Below, one piece after another: positions 11,352-22,962 of a DNA stretch of 64,000 nucleotides (its first letter is position 1; each line of letters opens with the position of its first letter). The notes below the pieces were generated by a model. It worked only from the letters and a program-made list of their open reading frames with translations, was not told where the DNA came from and did not search any database. The translations under genes were made by a program, and so were the position numbers. The DNA lies in the NCBI GenBank assembly GCA_030789695.1, contig CM061140.1, positions 80,662,422 through 80,726,421 on the forward strand, read 5' to 3'. The DNA is from Scilla litardierei (Eukaryota > Streptophyta > Magnoliopsida > Asparagales > Asparagaceae).

Positions 11352-11580
11352 TCGAAAGAGAGATAAACGACAGCCGAAGAAATCGAAGGATAAAAAAAAT
11401 CAAACGATAGACTTGAGAACGAAAAACAAACCAAGTCGAGAAGACACGAAGATGCAACGACGAAACAATCAACTTGCGGAGAGGCGGAGATCGACGGTGA
11501 CGGCTGAGGAAATGAGCGTGAAGTCGAAGCGGTTCAATCGAAGGAGAGAGAAACGTCGTGTGGAACAGAACCGTCTCGAA

Positions 11581-12010
11581 GTATATATGACAGAGGGAAT
11601 AAATCTGGGCCGTTGGATCAAAGAAACGACGGATTAGATCAAAGCAGTGAACCGTCACAACAGTAGACAGTCGACTGATGAATAATATTCAGTCGACTGG
11701 ATGAAGTGAAAGGAATTAAGCTAAGGATGATATACAGTCGACTGTTGAGTAACATACAGTCGTCTGTCCAATGGATAGTTGATTGTACAATAGACATCAG
11801 TCGATTGATCGAGAATCAATAAACTTCATCAAAAAGACAGAGAGCACTATAAAATTTTGACAAAGAGAACAGTCGCCTGATGACTAAAATTCAGTCGCCC
11901 GTTAAAATAACAGTCGACTGGAAAATAGTCATCAGTCGTCTGTGCGAAAGATACAAATTCTCAGATAGAGGAGATAGAGTAGGGCAGTCGACTGTCGAAG
12001 GAAAGACAGT
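11581..12010 (-). promoter_or_regulatory. Internal palindrome array with TATA box upstream of the Sirevirus env-like ORF
   Basis: Five exact copies of the palindrome CAGTCGACTG and several one- or two-base variants (CAGTCGTCTG, CAGTCGATTG, CAGTCGCCTG) lie between 11661 and 12010. About 75 nt downstream on the minus strand is CATATATAC (11589-11581), a TATA-like box. The env-like ATG is about 240 nt further on. The same palindrome fills the element's LTR. I infer a separate promoter for the env-like ORF. Confidence 0.6.
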
Positions 12011-12285
12011 CATCTGTCCTGGTCCAAAAATGCACAGTGAGATACAAATCCAGAGAATCAGAACACTCACCCTAGGACCTATACTCTAATCACAAACTCA
12101 TTATAAAAACAATGTAATACGATAAATCAATTGAAACACAAATCTCTAAGATTAATCTCAAAGAAATCATGAAATCACATAAATCGCAATTGGCTTTCTT
12201 AAACACATATATAGCATATATCAAAAGAAGAAAGACAATATGATGACATGAGCTCAAAAGGTGTTATAACATGAAGGTTGAGCTT

Positions 12286-14549
12286 CTAAATTTCAGATTC
12301 ACCCATAATTCCTAATTCTCCACGCAACCTCACAAATGAATCTTCTTTAAGAGGTTTTGTGAAGATGTCGGCAATTTGTTTTTGGGTTTCAATGTACTCT
12401 AAGATGATGTCCTTCCTAGCTACATGATCATTTATAAAATGGTGTCTCACGTCTATTTGTTTGGTATGGGAGTTGTGTACCGGATTCTTGGAAAGAATTA
12501 TGTCACTTTGGTTATTAACCATGATTAGGCAAGTATCACAGTTGACACCATGTCCATAAGAGTGTGTCTCATCCAAAGAACTTGTGCACATGCAAGACCC
12601 GCGGCAATATATTCCGCTTCAGTCGTTGACAATGACACCGAATTCTGTTTCTTAGAAAACCAAGAAACTAGGGAATTTCCTAGAAAATGGCAAGTGCCAC
12701 TAGTACTTTTCCTGTCGGACTTGCATCCGACAAAGTCGGCATCACTATATGAGATTAACTCTTATGTGCTAGATTTAGGGTAAAGTAACCCATAATCTAG
12801 AGATTGATTGAGATAACAAAATATTCGTTTAACCGCAATCAAGTGTGACTCCTTAGGTCTATCTTGATATCTAGCACACAAGCATACAGAAAACATGATA
12901 TCGGGCCTACTAGCGATTAAGTAAAGTAAGCTACCGATCATACCTCGATATAGACGAACATCTACATCTTTTCCGTTTTCATCTTTGTGAAGGTGGGTAG
13001 TAGTACTCATGGGAGTCTGTTTGCTTGACGACGATTCCATCCTGACTCGCTTTATAAGCTCCCCTGTGTACTTTGTCTAATGTATGAAGGTGCCTTTCTC
13101 CATTTGTCGAATTTGCAGTCCAAGGAAATACGTGAGCTCTCCCATGTGGCTCATCTCGAATTCATCCTTCATTGACTTAGAAAATTCTTGACAAAGATTA
13201 AAGTTAGTAGAACTACAAATTATATCGTCTACATTAACTTGAATTAAGAGAATGTCATTTTCATAATCTTTAATGAAGAATGTAGAATCAACTTCTCCCA
13301 TTTTAAAACCTAAATTCAAAAGAAAGGTCTTGAGTCGATCATTCCTAGGAGCTTGTCTCAACCCATACAACGCTTTCTTAAGTTTGAAAACATAATTTGG
13401 AAATGTTTCATGAATAAAACTGGGAGGTTGAGAAACATATACTTCTTTATTGACAAACCCATTTAAAATTGCACTTTTAACATCCATCTGAAAAATTTTA
13501 AAATTCTTATGGGATGCAAAAGATAAAAGAAATCTAATAGCTTCTAATCTAGCTACGGGCAAAAGATTCTTCGAAATCAATACCTTCCTCTTGCCGGTAG
13601 CCTTGAGCTACTAACCTTGCTTTGTTCCTTGTGATCACCTTGTTCTCATCCGTCTTGTTCTTGAAGATCCATTTGGTCCCAATAACTTGGTGACCACTTG
13701 GAAGAGGAACGAGTTCCCAAACTTCATTTATCTCGAATTGCATTAATTCTTCTTCCATTGCCACTATCCAAGAGCTATCCTCACAAGCTTCTTGGATGTT
13801 CTTTGGCTCAATGGTAGAGACGAAAGTGCAATGAGAAAATTCTTCAATCCTGGACCTCGTTCGAACACTCACACCAATATCTCCAATAATTTGGGTATGG
13901 GGATGATTACGAACGGTCGGATAAGCTTTGGGTATTCCTGCATCACTAGGAACATCTTCAACAATTTCGTTAGTAATATTAGTCTCAATAATCGAATCAT
14001 TAAGCTTAACATTACTAAGAGTATCACAAATAACATCTACACTATCATCATCAACATGAGGAAAATCAAAATCGTCATTAAATGAAACGTGTAGTGACTC
14101 CTCAATCGTTGAAGAAGTTTTGTTGTATATTCGGTAGGCTTTGCTACATGTGGAATATCCAACAAAAATTCCATCATCGGATCTTGGCTCAAATTTATCT
14201 AGATTACCGAAAGTGTTCTTGATAAAACATTTTGAACCAAAAACACGAAAATATTTTACTTGAGGCTTTTTGTCATAAAACAACTCGAAACAAGTTTTGT
14301 TTGTTCGGGGTCTCACTAGGATCCTATTGAGCACATAACATGCCGTGTACACCGCTTCTGCCCAAAATTGTAGTCCAAGATGACTATCATGGAGCATAGT
14401 GCGTACACACTCAATAAGAGTCCTATTCTTTCTCTCTACAACACCATTTTGTGGTGGTGCCCGAGGGAAGGAAAAATTATGAGTTATCCCGGTGTCATCA
14501 CAAAACTTAGTAAAAGATTCATTCTCAAATTCTCCTCCATGATCACTAC
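12286..14549 (-). pseudogene. Sirevirus pol, 3' part: integrase C-terminus, RT, RNase H
   Basis: This continues the integrase cut by the Tat insertion. It resumes at SDHGGEFEN (second catalytic Asp) and carries PQNGVVERKNRTL with the catalytic Glu. RT spans about 13700-13050. Its active site reads NVDD (near 13225) where Copia elements usually have YVDD; the two Asp residues remain. RNase H ends with IADIFTKPL near 12345. Breaks seen: a frameshift at about 13560 just after EESFA, a TAG at 13079-13077 after GTFIH, further frame changes near 12780 and a stop near 12590. The protein would reverse-transcribe and integrate the element but cannot be made from this copy. Confidence 0.9.
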
Positions 14550-15513
14550 TGTTACGCCTATTTGACCGAGACCCAAAAGACATGAGCCCAGGAGCCCGAC
14601 TACTGGTCGAGAGCCCATTTGCATCCTTAAGCCCATTCTACAAAGGCCCTATAAGGGATCTTCTCGAATGTCGATCTGACCCGGCCCCGATAACCCGCTG
14701 GTCACTCGCCCACTCTTGCGAAAACCGCTCCCCCGGACGCGCGACCACTAAATGGCGGTAATGGGGAGGTGCTGGCATGGCGAAGAGAGCGGCGGCGAGG
14801 GGGCGGATTGATGGGGCACGATCGAGGGCGGGCGTGGGACGTGGGCCAGAGGCAATCACGCGGGGAGCTCTACAAAAGGGATAAGAAGACGACGAAGAAG
14901 GGGACCGCATCTCAGGTATCTAAAACCTAAGGTACTCCATCAACGACCTAGCTCCCCCATCCTATCTCCTTCCTCCCCCGCTCGCACCGTGAGACGCCAT
15001 TCCGATCTCCTCACGAGTCGAACCGTCTCCGCCGGGCCTCCTCTTTCAGATCTCTATCTGACTTAGGCATCGGAGGGGATTTGGCCGGAACCTAGGTCCG
15101 GCCCCCTGACGAGCGTTCTCGTCTACGCAGGTGGACAGCGGATCAACGGGCCGAGGCTTCCCCTCGCCCCTCTCCAACCTCACAATCAGCTGGATGAGTG
15201 AGGCTTCCCCTCACCGTCCGCCCGCCGAGGCCGAGCACATCCTACCGAGGCCGAGCGTCTCAACTAGGTCCGAGGCTTCCCCTCGCCCTTCACCGACCGT
15301 GCATCCAGCAGGACGACCGAGGCTGCCCCTCGTCTTCCTTCCTCCGAGGCCGTGCTCGTCCGACCGAGGTCGAGCGTCTCAACCTGGGCCGAGGCTTCCC
15401 CTCGCCCCATCCGCACCGATTCGAAGCCCCCGAGGGACCCAAGCAGACCCCTTGACGACGTTGATCGGGTTGTCCACGGTCAACGCTCTGTAGTGAGAAA
15501 ACACTCTGAAACA
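14550..15513 (+). repeat. 5' LTR of the Tat element
   Basis: It spans TGTTACGCC to GAAACA. CTACAAAAGG near 14870 is a possible degenerate TATA box. The 3' third holds five copies of a small hairpin, CGAGG-CTTCC-CCTCG or a close variant (15150-15415); one copy has TGAGG paired with CCTCA instead. Confidence 0.95.
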
Positions 15514-15515
15514 TC

Positions 15516-15532
15516 TGGCGCCGTCTGTGGGA
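15516..15532 (+). other. Primer binding site of the Tat element
   Basis: TGGCGCCGTCTGTGGGA starts 2 nt after the LTR. This sequence is the usual PBS of plant Tat elements. I do not assign the tRNA. Confidence 0.85.
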
Positions 15533-15571
15533 AACGAAAAACGTCCCACGAAGAAGCAAACCACACCAACA

Positions 15572-17205
15572 ATGGCACGAGCCAGCAATGGAAGGAAGCG
15601 CATGCCCCCCATCCCGGAGGAGGGGAATGGCACATCAAACGGCAACCCCGAGGACACGCCCGTCAGTGGCCACCCCGACCTCTCAACCGAAGAGACCGGC
15701 GGCTCAGAACTGGCCACGCAGGGACAGCTCCGCGCCCTGGCTCAGGAGACCAACGCGAGCCTCCAGACATTGGTCGCGACGGTACAGCAGCTCGTCGGCC
15801 CTGCGCCGTCCAACGGAGGCACGTTGGACGACAGCCATCGATGGGCGGGGGTCCCCCGCACTTGCGGTCCACCGTGGTCGACGACCACGGGACCCAGAAA
15901 CCGAACACAGAGCGTCGGTTCACGCTGTCCGGCCCCCGTCAGGCGAGGTCGCGCGCCTCCTCCCCTTATCGTGAAAGGGGCCGAGGAGAAACCGAAGGGA
16001 CGGAGGGCGAATCGAGGACGGCATCATCTCGTCGGTCACGGTCATCCCGCCGCAGGAGAAGCAAACGACACCACTCAAGAGACCGATCACGGCGGAGCAG
16101 GAGCTCCCGCAGGAGGAGTCGGGGGCGCAGGGTCAGCCCGACCCCCAGCGTGGCGAGGGCCGTGGAGCCAGCCTCGTTGGCGCCTGTGCTTCCTCCACCC
16201 CCGAACGAGCCAGAGGCAGGCGACTACCGCATCCCCGGGGGCATCCACGGAGACCAGTGCCCCTTATCACGGAGAATAACCGACGCACGGGTCCCCTCTC
16301 GATTCAGGATCCCGGTGCTGGGAAAGTACGACGGGATAGGGGACCCGGGACACCACGTGATGGACTACGAGGGGGACATGTCCTTCCAGGGAGCTGACGA
16401 TGACTTACTTTACCGGGGCTTCTATTCTACTCTCAGGGGAGCGGCGAGGACCTGGTACCACAGCCTGCCTGGCCGCTCCATCGACAGCTTCGAGGAGCTC
16501 ACCCAGTTATTCTGCAAATAGTTCATGGCGGGGAGGCAGATCAAGCCTGGTGCTGAACACCTGTTCAACATAGTGCAAGGCCCGGCCAAGCCGCTCCGAC
16601 AGTTCATGCGCCGCTTCAATGCGGAAAGGCTGAACGTGAACAGCCCTCCTGACCTGGTGGTCCAGACGGCCCTTAAGAAAGGGCTTCGCCACAGAGGCCT
16701 CAAGAAGTCCCTGCACAACGATCCCCCGAAGGACCTCCCCGGGATCATGGCGAGGGCCGAACGCTTCATGCTGACCGAGGAGGCCTTGGCCGAGGATGCA
16801 GGAAAAGCCACTCGAGGGACCAAGCGCGGCGACGGCGGACGAGGCAGCCCCGAAGGGTACCGGACCGAGAAGAGGCCGAGGAACCGACAGCGGGGAGAAA
16901 GCGCGAGGGACACCACCCCAGACGCCGTCCTCGCCCAAGTACAGAAGGAAGAGCGAGCTGATCGCCCCCCACCGAAGGCTAAAAGAGGTGGGAAGAACAG
17001 GGAGAAGTACTGCAAGTACCATAAGGATGATGGCCATGACACCGAAGACTGCTGGCATTTGAAGAAGGACATTGAGAAGCTGATGAGCCGGGGGCACGCC
17101 AGGAACCAGGCCGACGAGCCGGCCCACGGAGAAGGGACATCCACGCAGCCAGACAAGGGGAAGAAGATCAACACCGTCCAAGGTCCCCTCCGCATCATAG
17201 AGTGA
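15572..17205 (+). pseudogene. Tat gag (one frameshift, one stop)
   Basis: This is the gag structural protein. The ATG at 15572 (MARASNGRKR) opens a frame with a short Gln-rich coil (about residues 45-75). At about 15845, in a run of G, the frame changes and continues through an Arg/Ser-rich segment. The conserved gag core follows: RFRIPVLGKYDGIGDP near 16293, then AARTWYHSLP and FMAGRQIKPGAEHLFN. A TAG at 16519-16521 interrupts the core just before FMAGRQ, where related proteins usually have Gln (inference: CAG to TAG). A CCHC-like knuckle (CKYHKDDGHDTEDC, near 17010-17053) lies near the C-terminus. The frame ends at 17205 with no protease following. Confidence 0.88.
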
Positions 17206-17416
17206 GCGGACGATGTCTCTCCCCCCGGATGCAGCCTAGTAAGAGGGAGTTATCTAGGTTTACATCCCTCTGTCTAGCTTCATTTCCTTTTTCCTTTTCC
17301 TCCAAATGTACCGGTCCGACAGGACTCTTGAGAGTACAAATGCATTCCCTTTTTGTCTTTTCTTAAATCCCCGACGGAGTTGACATGTCACCAATAGCGC
17401 AAAAGGATGGAGACCG

Positions 17417-17990
17417 ACGCCGACCGGTCCTAAGCCGAGGAGCTTTGCCCTCACCGACTGACCCCCGCGCTCATAAGCCTGGGGCAGTTCCCCCAGCAGG
17501 CACGGATGCCGACCGGTCCTAAGCCGAGGAGCTTTGCCCTCGCCGACCGACTCCTGCGCTCATAAGCCTGGGGCAGTTCCCCAAGCAGGCACGGACGCCG
17601 ACCGGTCCTAAGCCGAGGAGCTTTGCCCTCGCCGACTGACTCCTGCGCTCATAAGTCTGGGGCAATCCCCCAGCCAGCGCGAACGCCGACCGGTCCTAAG
17701 CCGAGGAGCTTTGCCCTCGCCAACCGACTCCTGCGCTCGTAAGTCTGGGGGCAATCCCCCCAGCAGGCACGGACGCCGACCGGTCCTAAGCCGAGGAGCT
17801 TTACCCTCGCCGACCAACTCCTGCGCTCATAAGTCTGGGGGCAATCCCCCCTGCCAGCGCGAACGACGACCGGTTCTAAGTCGAGGGACCTTGCCCTCGC
17901 AAACCGACTCCTGCGCTCATAAGTCTGGGGCAGTTCCCCCAGCAGAGGCGAACGTCATCCAATCCTAGGCCAAGAACGAGGCAGTAACGC
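17417..17990 (+). repeat. 89-bp tandem repeat in the Tat 3' region
   Basis: Units start near 17417, 17506, 17595, 17683, 17773, 17863 and 17952 (spacing 88-90). Each carries GACCGGTCCTAAG, then CCGAGGAGCTTTGCCCTCG, which can form a CGAGG/CCTCG hairpin. Tandem repeats in the 3' untranslated region are known in Tat elements. The 200 bases before it (17206-17416) hold nothing else I recognise. Confidence 0.92.
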
Positions 17991-18348
17991 AAAATACACG
18001 AGAAGTCCGAGTAAGTCAATTTCGTTTATAATAGTTAACCAGGGTACAAAAACGTGTCATATTTACAGGGAATCAAGGCGAAGGAAACACTCTACAAATA
18101 ATCCACTCACGACGAATGACAGAGTTCTTCACCTACAGAAGCTAGACCGACACCGACAGAGCAAAATTGGTTGACAAAAGACCCAAAGTAGTTAGCCCAA
18201 GCTAGCGGCCATGCAACCAGCAATTATTGGCCACGGAGCCGATAACGAAGCCGAAGGAGATAGTGGGGGCCAGGGATCCATTTCAAGTAGACTGGCCCAA
18301 AGCGAAGCGGATGCTTAAAAATTTGAGGATAAGGCCGGGAGGGACGGC
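17991..18348. other. Non-coding DNA downstream of the antisense gene
   Basis: AT-richer stretch between the 89-bp repeats and the stop codon of the antisense gene. It probably holds that gene's 3' UTR; no clear poly(A) signal was chosen. Confidence 0.4.
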
Positions 18349-20501
18349 TTAGGGAGCCCGAGCTCGGGAGGACACATCCTCGGGCACTTCGCCCTGCTCG
18401 GAGCGAGGGGGATCGACCGGCGGAGGGGCTTGCCGAACACGCTCCGCACACTCCCGAAAGGAAGACTGGACGACTTCGACGATCCGAGGGGCGATGAGGT
18501 CTTCATACTTACCGAAGGCCTCCCTGAGAACCTCGAAGATCCTCTTCCCCAGGGTCTCGACGACGCCCTTCTCCACCTCCTCGGCAAGCCGCATCACTTG
18601 GCGCCGATCCGACAGTTCCCTCTGAAGCTCCTCCCTCTCCAGGCGGAACGACTCCGCCGCTTCCTCAGCCGACTGCAGGGCGTCCTCCAACTTTCCCCGG
18701 AGATCACCCACTCGTCCCTCCAGCTCGGTCACGCGAAGCTGGAGATGCCGGGACTCCATCTGGGCCTTCACAATCGCTACCTCCGCCGCCCCGGCTCGCT
18801 TTTGGGCCCTCATGGAGGACTCCTCCAGCTTCCTCAAGTGGACGACTCGCCGCTGCAACTCCACGGCGAGCGTGGAACCCTGGAAGACGGGACATGAGCT
18901 AAGAGGAGAGTGAAGGAAAAGAAAGGACTGCAAGATAGCCGAACCTGTTGAAGGGCCCAAACCAAAGAATCCGACACCTTGTCGGCGGGAATCTTTTCGA
19001 GGGTGCTGCGGTCCCGGGGAAAGACGGAGCTCTCAGCCACCTGCTGGGACAGGGCCCGGTCGATGAACACCGAACTCCCGGGAGCGACATCGAGGGAAGC
19101 CATATGGCCCGCCAAAAGAGCTCCGATTCCTGGAGACGGAAGCGGGGATGCGGCGACGGGGGTGGTTGTCAGGGCTACCTGAAGGTCCCCGGTGATGGCT
19201 GCAGGGGGCACGGAATAGGCCGGGCTGGAGGGCTCCACGTCCTCCTTCCTCTTCTTCCCCCCATGAGGCTCCACGGGCGACGAAGGGGAGCGCTTCCGCC
19301 TTGCCCCGTCTCCACTCTCGAGGACAGAAGGGGACGCCCCAGGGGCAGGAGGGACTGCACCGGACCTGTCATTACCCCCCTCCTCTCGGGCTGAGGGGGC
19401 GGGTCCGGCCCTTACGACGTCCCCGGGGAGGAGATCGCCAGAAGAAGAGGCGGGAGGCGCGGCCACTACCTGGCCCACGGAGGGCTCGGCTCGACGCACC
19501 TCCTCCTCAACAGTCCGTCGAGGCGCCTTTCCGGAGGTACTGCCTCGGCTCCGAGCGGCTCCACGACGGATCAGCTCATCAACATCACGGACGAACTCGC
19601 GGCCTGCCATCCCTGCAAAGGAAACCGAAATCAGGATGAGTCACAGGGTGATTCGAAGATGAAACAGCGACCTACCCAGAGACCACAAGACGGCCTTCAG
19701 GAGTAGGTCGTCCAACAAAGGCCAGATGGACTTCGATTCCAAAGGAAGAGCCGACAGCAGCGCGGCGGATGCCTGATCAGCGTCAGAAAGGACTAACGAC
19801 AGGCGAGGCTGGACGGACGCGCCCCAGCTTGTCAGAATCTGGGCATCACCCAAAAAGACCACAAAGGCATAATCCGAGCTCCAATCCCCCGACCAGCGGG
19901 GTAGCCCGATCAGACATTCCCTCCTCAAACGGGCTCGGAGGTGCAACCATGACCCCGGCCCGACCGTCTGGGCCTGGTAAAAGTGGAAGAGAAGGGGGAG
20001 AGACGGCTCCAGACTGCAGGTGCAGCAAAGTGTTACGAAGCCTGTCAGTACCGCGATCGAGCAAGGGGTGAACTGGCAAAGGGGCACCATGAGATACTCC
20101 ATGACCTGGACAAGGAAGGGATTGAGCGGGAAACGAAGACCCAGGCGAAACATTTCGACGTAGACGCCGACTTCATTGCTCCTCGGAAGGCAAATCCGCT
20201 CGTCGATGAATGGAACTCGGACATCGTACGTGAAGCAGAGATACCTTTCCCGGATCTCCGTGACCGCCGAAGGAACGGTCCTCGACGGCGTACGGAGGAT
20301 GGCCGGGGGCACGTTAAGACGCACTGCAGTCGACGCCACGTCATCACAGGCGAAGTCTGGGAATAGCTTCCCCTTCCCCTTATCCTGGAGGGGACGACTC
20401 CCGGAAGAGGAACCTGATCCCACTAGCCGGGGCCTGCCCCGCCTGGACTCTGGAGAATCCCTCGCCCCTCGGCCAGAACCGCCTATCCTAAGAGCAGCCA
20501 T
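18349..20501 (-). CDS. Antisense three-exon gene in the Tat element (gypsy-type transposon domain plus coiled coil)
   Basis: The exons are 20501-19676, 19612-18945 and 18879-18349. Intron 1 (19675-19613, 63 nt) starts GTAGGT and ends TTTGCAG. Intron 2 (18944-18880, 65 nt) starts GTTCGG and ends TTCCAG. Spliced length is 2,025 nt, giving an uninterrupted 674-residue protein from MAALRIGG to SRARAP. Exon 1 carries a region like the putative gypsy-type transposon family (Pfam Transposase_28): VGVYVEMFRLGLRFPLNPFL, then SLEPSLPLLFHFY. Exon 2 is Pro/Ser-rich with a basic KKRK stretch that could be a nuclear signal. Exon 3 is a long predicted coiled coil (LEGRVGDLRGKLEDAL, LEREELQREL). Antisense ORFs at this place are known in Tat elements such as Grande and Retand; the function is unknown. 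Splice sites are my reading of the sequence, supported by conserved phase across both joins. Confidence 0.75.
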
Positions 20502-20644
20502 AATACGAGAGCGAGAAAGGAAATTACCTTCTAACTAGTTTGAAGGAGGCGAAGAAGCGAGGTCGACGGGAGACTCCGAGTTATAGAAAGCCTAGAGCAA
20601 TGGGAAGAGCAAGAAAGGAGAGGAGATCAACGCAGCTGGGGATC

Positions 20645-20651
20645 TTATATA
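20645..20651 (-). promoter_or_regulatory. TATA box of the antisense gene
   Basis: On the minus strand TATATAA lies about 145 nt upstream of the ATG at 20501, a normal distance for a plant gene with a short leader. Confidence 0.55.
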
Positions 20652-20659
20652 TCGGACGC

Positions 20660-21121
20660 AGGGACGAATTCGAAGCGCCTGACAATAACACGTGGCAGGA
20701 CTCGAAGAACCGGCGGCGTTTCGAAATCGGCGTCAGGGGAAGTCCAATCGATCCGCCTCATCATGACCTACTTTTATGACCACGCCTCGATTGAAGCGCC
20801 ACTCGGAATCCCAGGAGGCACAGCGGTCGATCCGAGCAAGCCAAGGCTGATCGACCCCACCAAGGGCGGCTCACGAACCCCTCAGCTTCTCAACTGAAGA
20901 CAACCCCACGAATGGTGGGGATAGGCTTGCAGCCACACGTGGCAGCATCAGAAGAACGACGGCGCTTCGGAACCTGCGCTTTAAAAATATCGAGCGGGCC
21001 AACTCATGATGACGGCTAATAAATGAGTCGGCATCGACTGGCGAGCTTGTCGAAATCGGCAGAAGTCACATCGGCCGAGCCGAATCGGCCGAGGCCGATC
21101 AACCCGACCGATGGGGGCAAT
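20660..21121 (+). other. Non-coding region ending in the polypurine tract
   Basis: No ORF or repeat seen up to about 21108. GATGGGGGCAA just before the 3' LTR is the plus-strand priming tract. Confidence 0.7.
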
Positions 21122-22085
21122 TGTTACGCCTATTTGACCGAGACCCAAAAGACATGAGCCCAGGAGCCTGACTACTGGTCGAGAGCCCATTTGCATCCTC
21201 AAGCCCATTCTACAAAGGCCCTATAAGGGATCTTCTCGAATGTCGATCCGACCCGGCCCCGATAACCCGCTGGTCACTCGCCCACTCTTGCGAAAACCGC
21301 TCCCCCGGACGCGCGACCACTAAATGGCGGTAATGGGGAGGTGCTGGCATGGCGAAGAGAGCGGCGGCGAGGGGGCGGATTGATGGGGCATGATCGAGGG
21401 CGGGCGTGGGACGTGGGCCAGAGGCAATCACGCGGGGAGCTCTACAAAAGGGCTAAGAAGACGACGAAGAAGGGGACCGCATCTCAGGTATCTAAAACCT
21501 AAGGTACTCCATCAACGACCTAGTTCCCCCATCCTATCTCCTTCCTCCCCCGCTCGCGCCTTGAGACGCCGTTCCGATCTCCTCACGAGTCGAACCGTCT
21601 CCGCCGGGCCTCCTCTTTCAGATCTCTATCTGACTTAGGCATCGGAGGGGATTTGGCCGGAACCTAGGTCCGGCCCCCTGACGAGCGTTCTCGTCTACGC
21701 AGGTGGACAGCGGATCAACGGGCCGAGGCTTCCCCTCGCCCCTCTCCAACCTCACAATCAGCTGGACGAGTGAGGCTTCCCCTCACCGTCCGCCCGCCGA
21801 GGCCGAGCACATCCTACCGAGGCCGAGCGTCTCAACTAGGTCCGAGGCTTCCCCTCGCTCTTCGCCGACCGTGCATCCAGCAGGACGACCGAGGCTGCCC
21901 CTCGTCTTCCTTCCTCCGAGGCCGTGCTCGTCCGACCGAGGCCGAGCGTCTCAACCTGGGTCGAGGCTTCCCCTCGCCCCATCCGCACCGATTCGAAGCC
22001 CCCGAGGGACCCAAGCGGGCCCCTTGACCACGTTGACCGGGTTGTCCACGGTCAACGCTCTGTAGTGAGAAAACACTCTGAAACA
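21122..22085 (+). repeat. 3' LTR of the Tat element
   Basis: 964 bp, the same length as the 5' LTR and about 98% identical by eye. It is followed directly by the target duplication ACTAC. Confidence 0.95.
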
Positions 22086-22090
22086 ACTAC

Positions 22091-22905
22091 GGATAGTGAT
22101 AATGGTGGATCCTAAGAGATTCTGAATCTTCTTTGCAAATTTGGTAAACTCTTCATAAGCTTCATTCTTATTAGGAATGAAACCCAAGTAAATCTAGAGA
22201 AGTCGTCTACGACAACTAATACATAATGAGCATTGCCTAAAGAAGCGGTTCTAGTTGGCCCAAACAAATCTAAATGAAGAAGTTCTAAGGGCCTCTTAGA
22301 AGTAAACCCTTCTTTAAGCTTAAAAGATGATTTACTAAGTTTACCTCTTTGACATGAATCGCAAAAGTTTTTCTTATTAAAAGCAATTTTAGGAAAACCT
22401 TTGACTAGATCATGCTTAGCTAACTTATATAACTGCTTGAAGTGAACATGACCAAAACGGCGATGCCATAATAGTTGTTCACTTGTGTTAGCAAGTAAAC
22501 AATGTTCTATGGTTTTAGGCAAGCTCAAATAATAAATATTTTTACGCCTAATACCGGAAGATAAAATATTTGAATCATAATCAACAATAGTACACAATCC
22601 TTCTCCAAAGTTAACCTTGTAACCTTGTCACAAAGTTGACTAATGGAAATGAGATTGTGACACAAACCACTAACAAGATAAACATTAGTAATTAAGGGTT
22701 TGGAAGCATTACCAAGGATACCTACTCCAATGATGGTTCCCTTTTGATTACCTCCAAAAGTGACCGTTGCACCATCCTTGATGCTAATCACTTCGGAGAG
22801 CAATGAGGGATCTCCCGTCATATGTTTGGAGCAACCATTATCGAGAATCCATCATTTCCCTTTAGAGCTAGTTTGACCTTTATTGCTCTTCTTCTTTCTC
22901 TTGGG
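22091..22905 (-). pseudogene. Sirevirus pol, 5' part: protease and integrase N-terminus
   Basis: The protease motif reads WILDNGCSKHMTGD (near 22856-22815), with Asn where Ser or Thr normally follows the catalytic Asp. A TGA directly precedes it. The pre-integrase zinc finger follows (LLWHRRFGHVH... and FCDSCQRGK), then the first catalytic Asp in HLDLFGPTRT. A one-base loss near 22619 and another frame change near 22187 break the frame. The coding sequence is cut at the target duplication (22090-22086) and resumes at 14549 on the other side of the Tat element. Confidence 0.9.
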
Positions 22906-22962
22906 TACCTATATAATTTACCATAAGCTTATGGTACCCAATGTTTGTTGGGTCCAAGGGGA

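Larger units (their letters stand above)
14550..22085 (+). mobile_element. Complete Tat-lineage Ty3/Gypsy element, gag-only, non-autonomous
   Basis: Two 964-bp LTRs (14550-15513 and 21122-22085) begin TGTTACGCC and end GAAACA. A perfect 5-bp target duplication ACTAC (14545-14549 and 22086-22090) lies in the Sirevirus integrase. PBS, gag, an 89-bp tandem repeat, an antisense spliced gene and a polypurine tract follow in order. No protease, RT, RNase H or integrase is present in the 5.6-kb interior. The gag and the GGCGCCGTCTGTGGG PBS fit the Tat (Retand/RIRE2-like) lineage. By eye about 18 of 964 LTR positions differ (about 1.9%), a fairly recent insertion. Confidence 0.93.

Noticed and set aside
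18430..18897. 156-codon plus-strand frame in the Tat element
   Set aside because: It is the reverse of the coiled-coil exon of the antisense gene.
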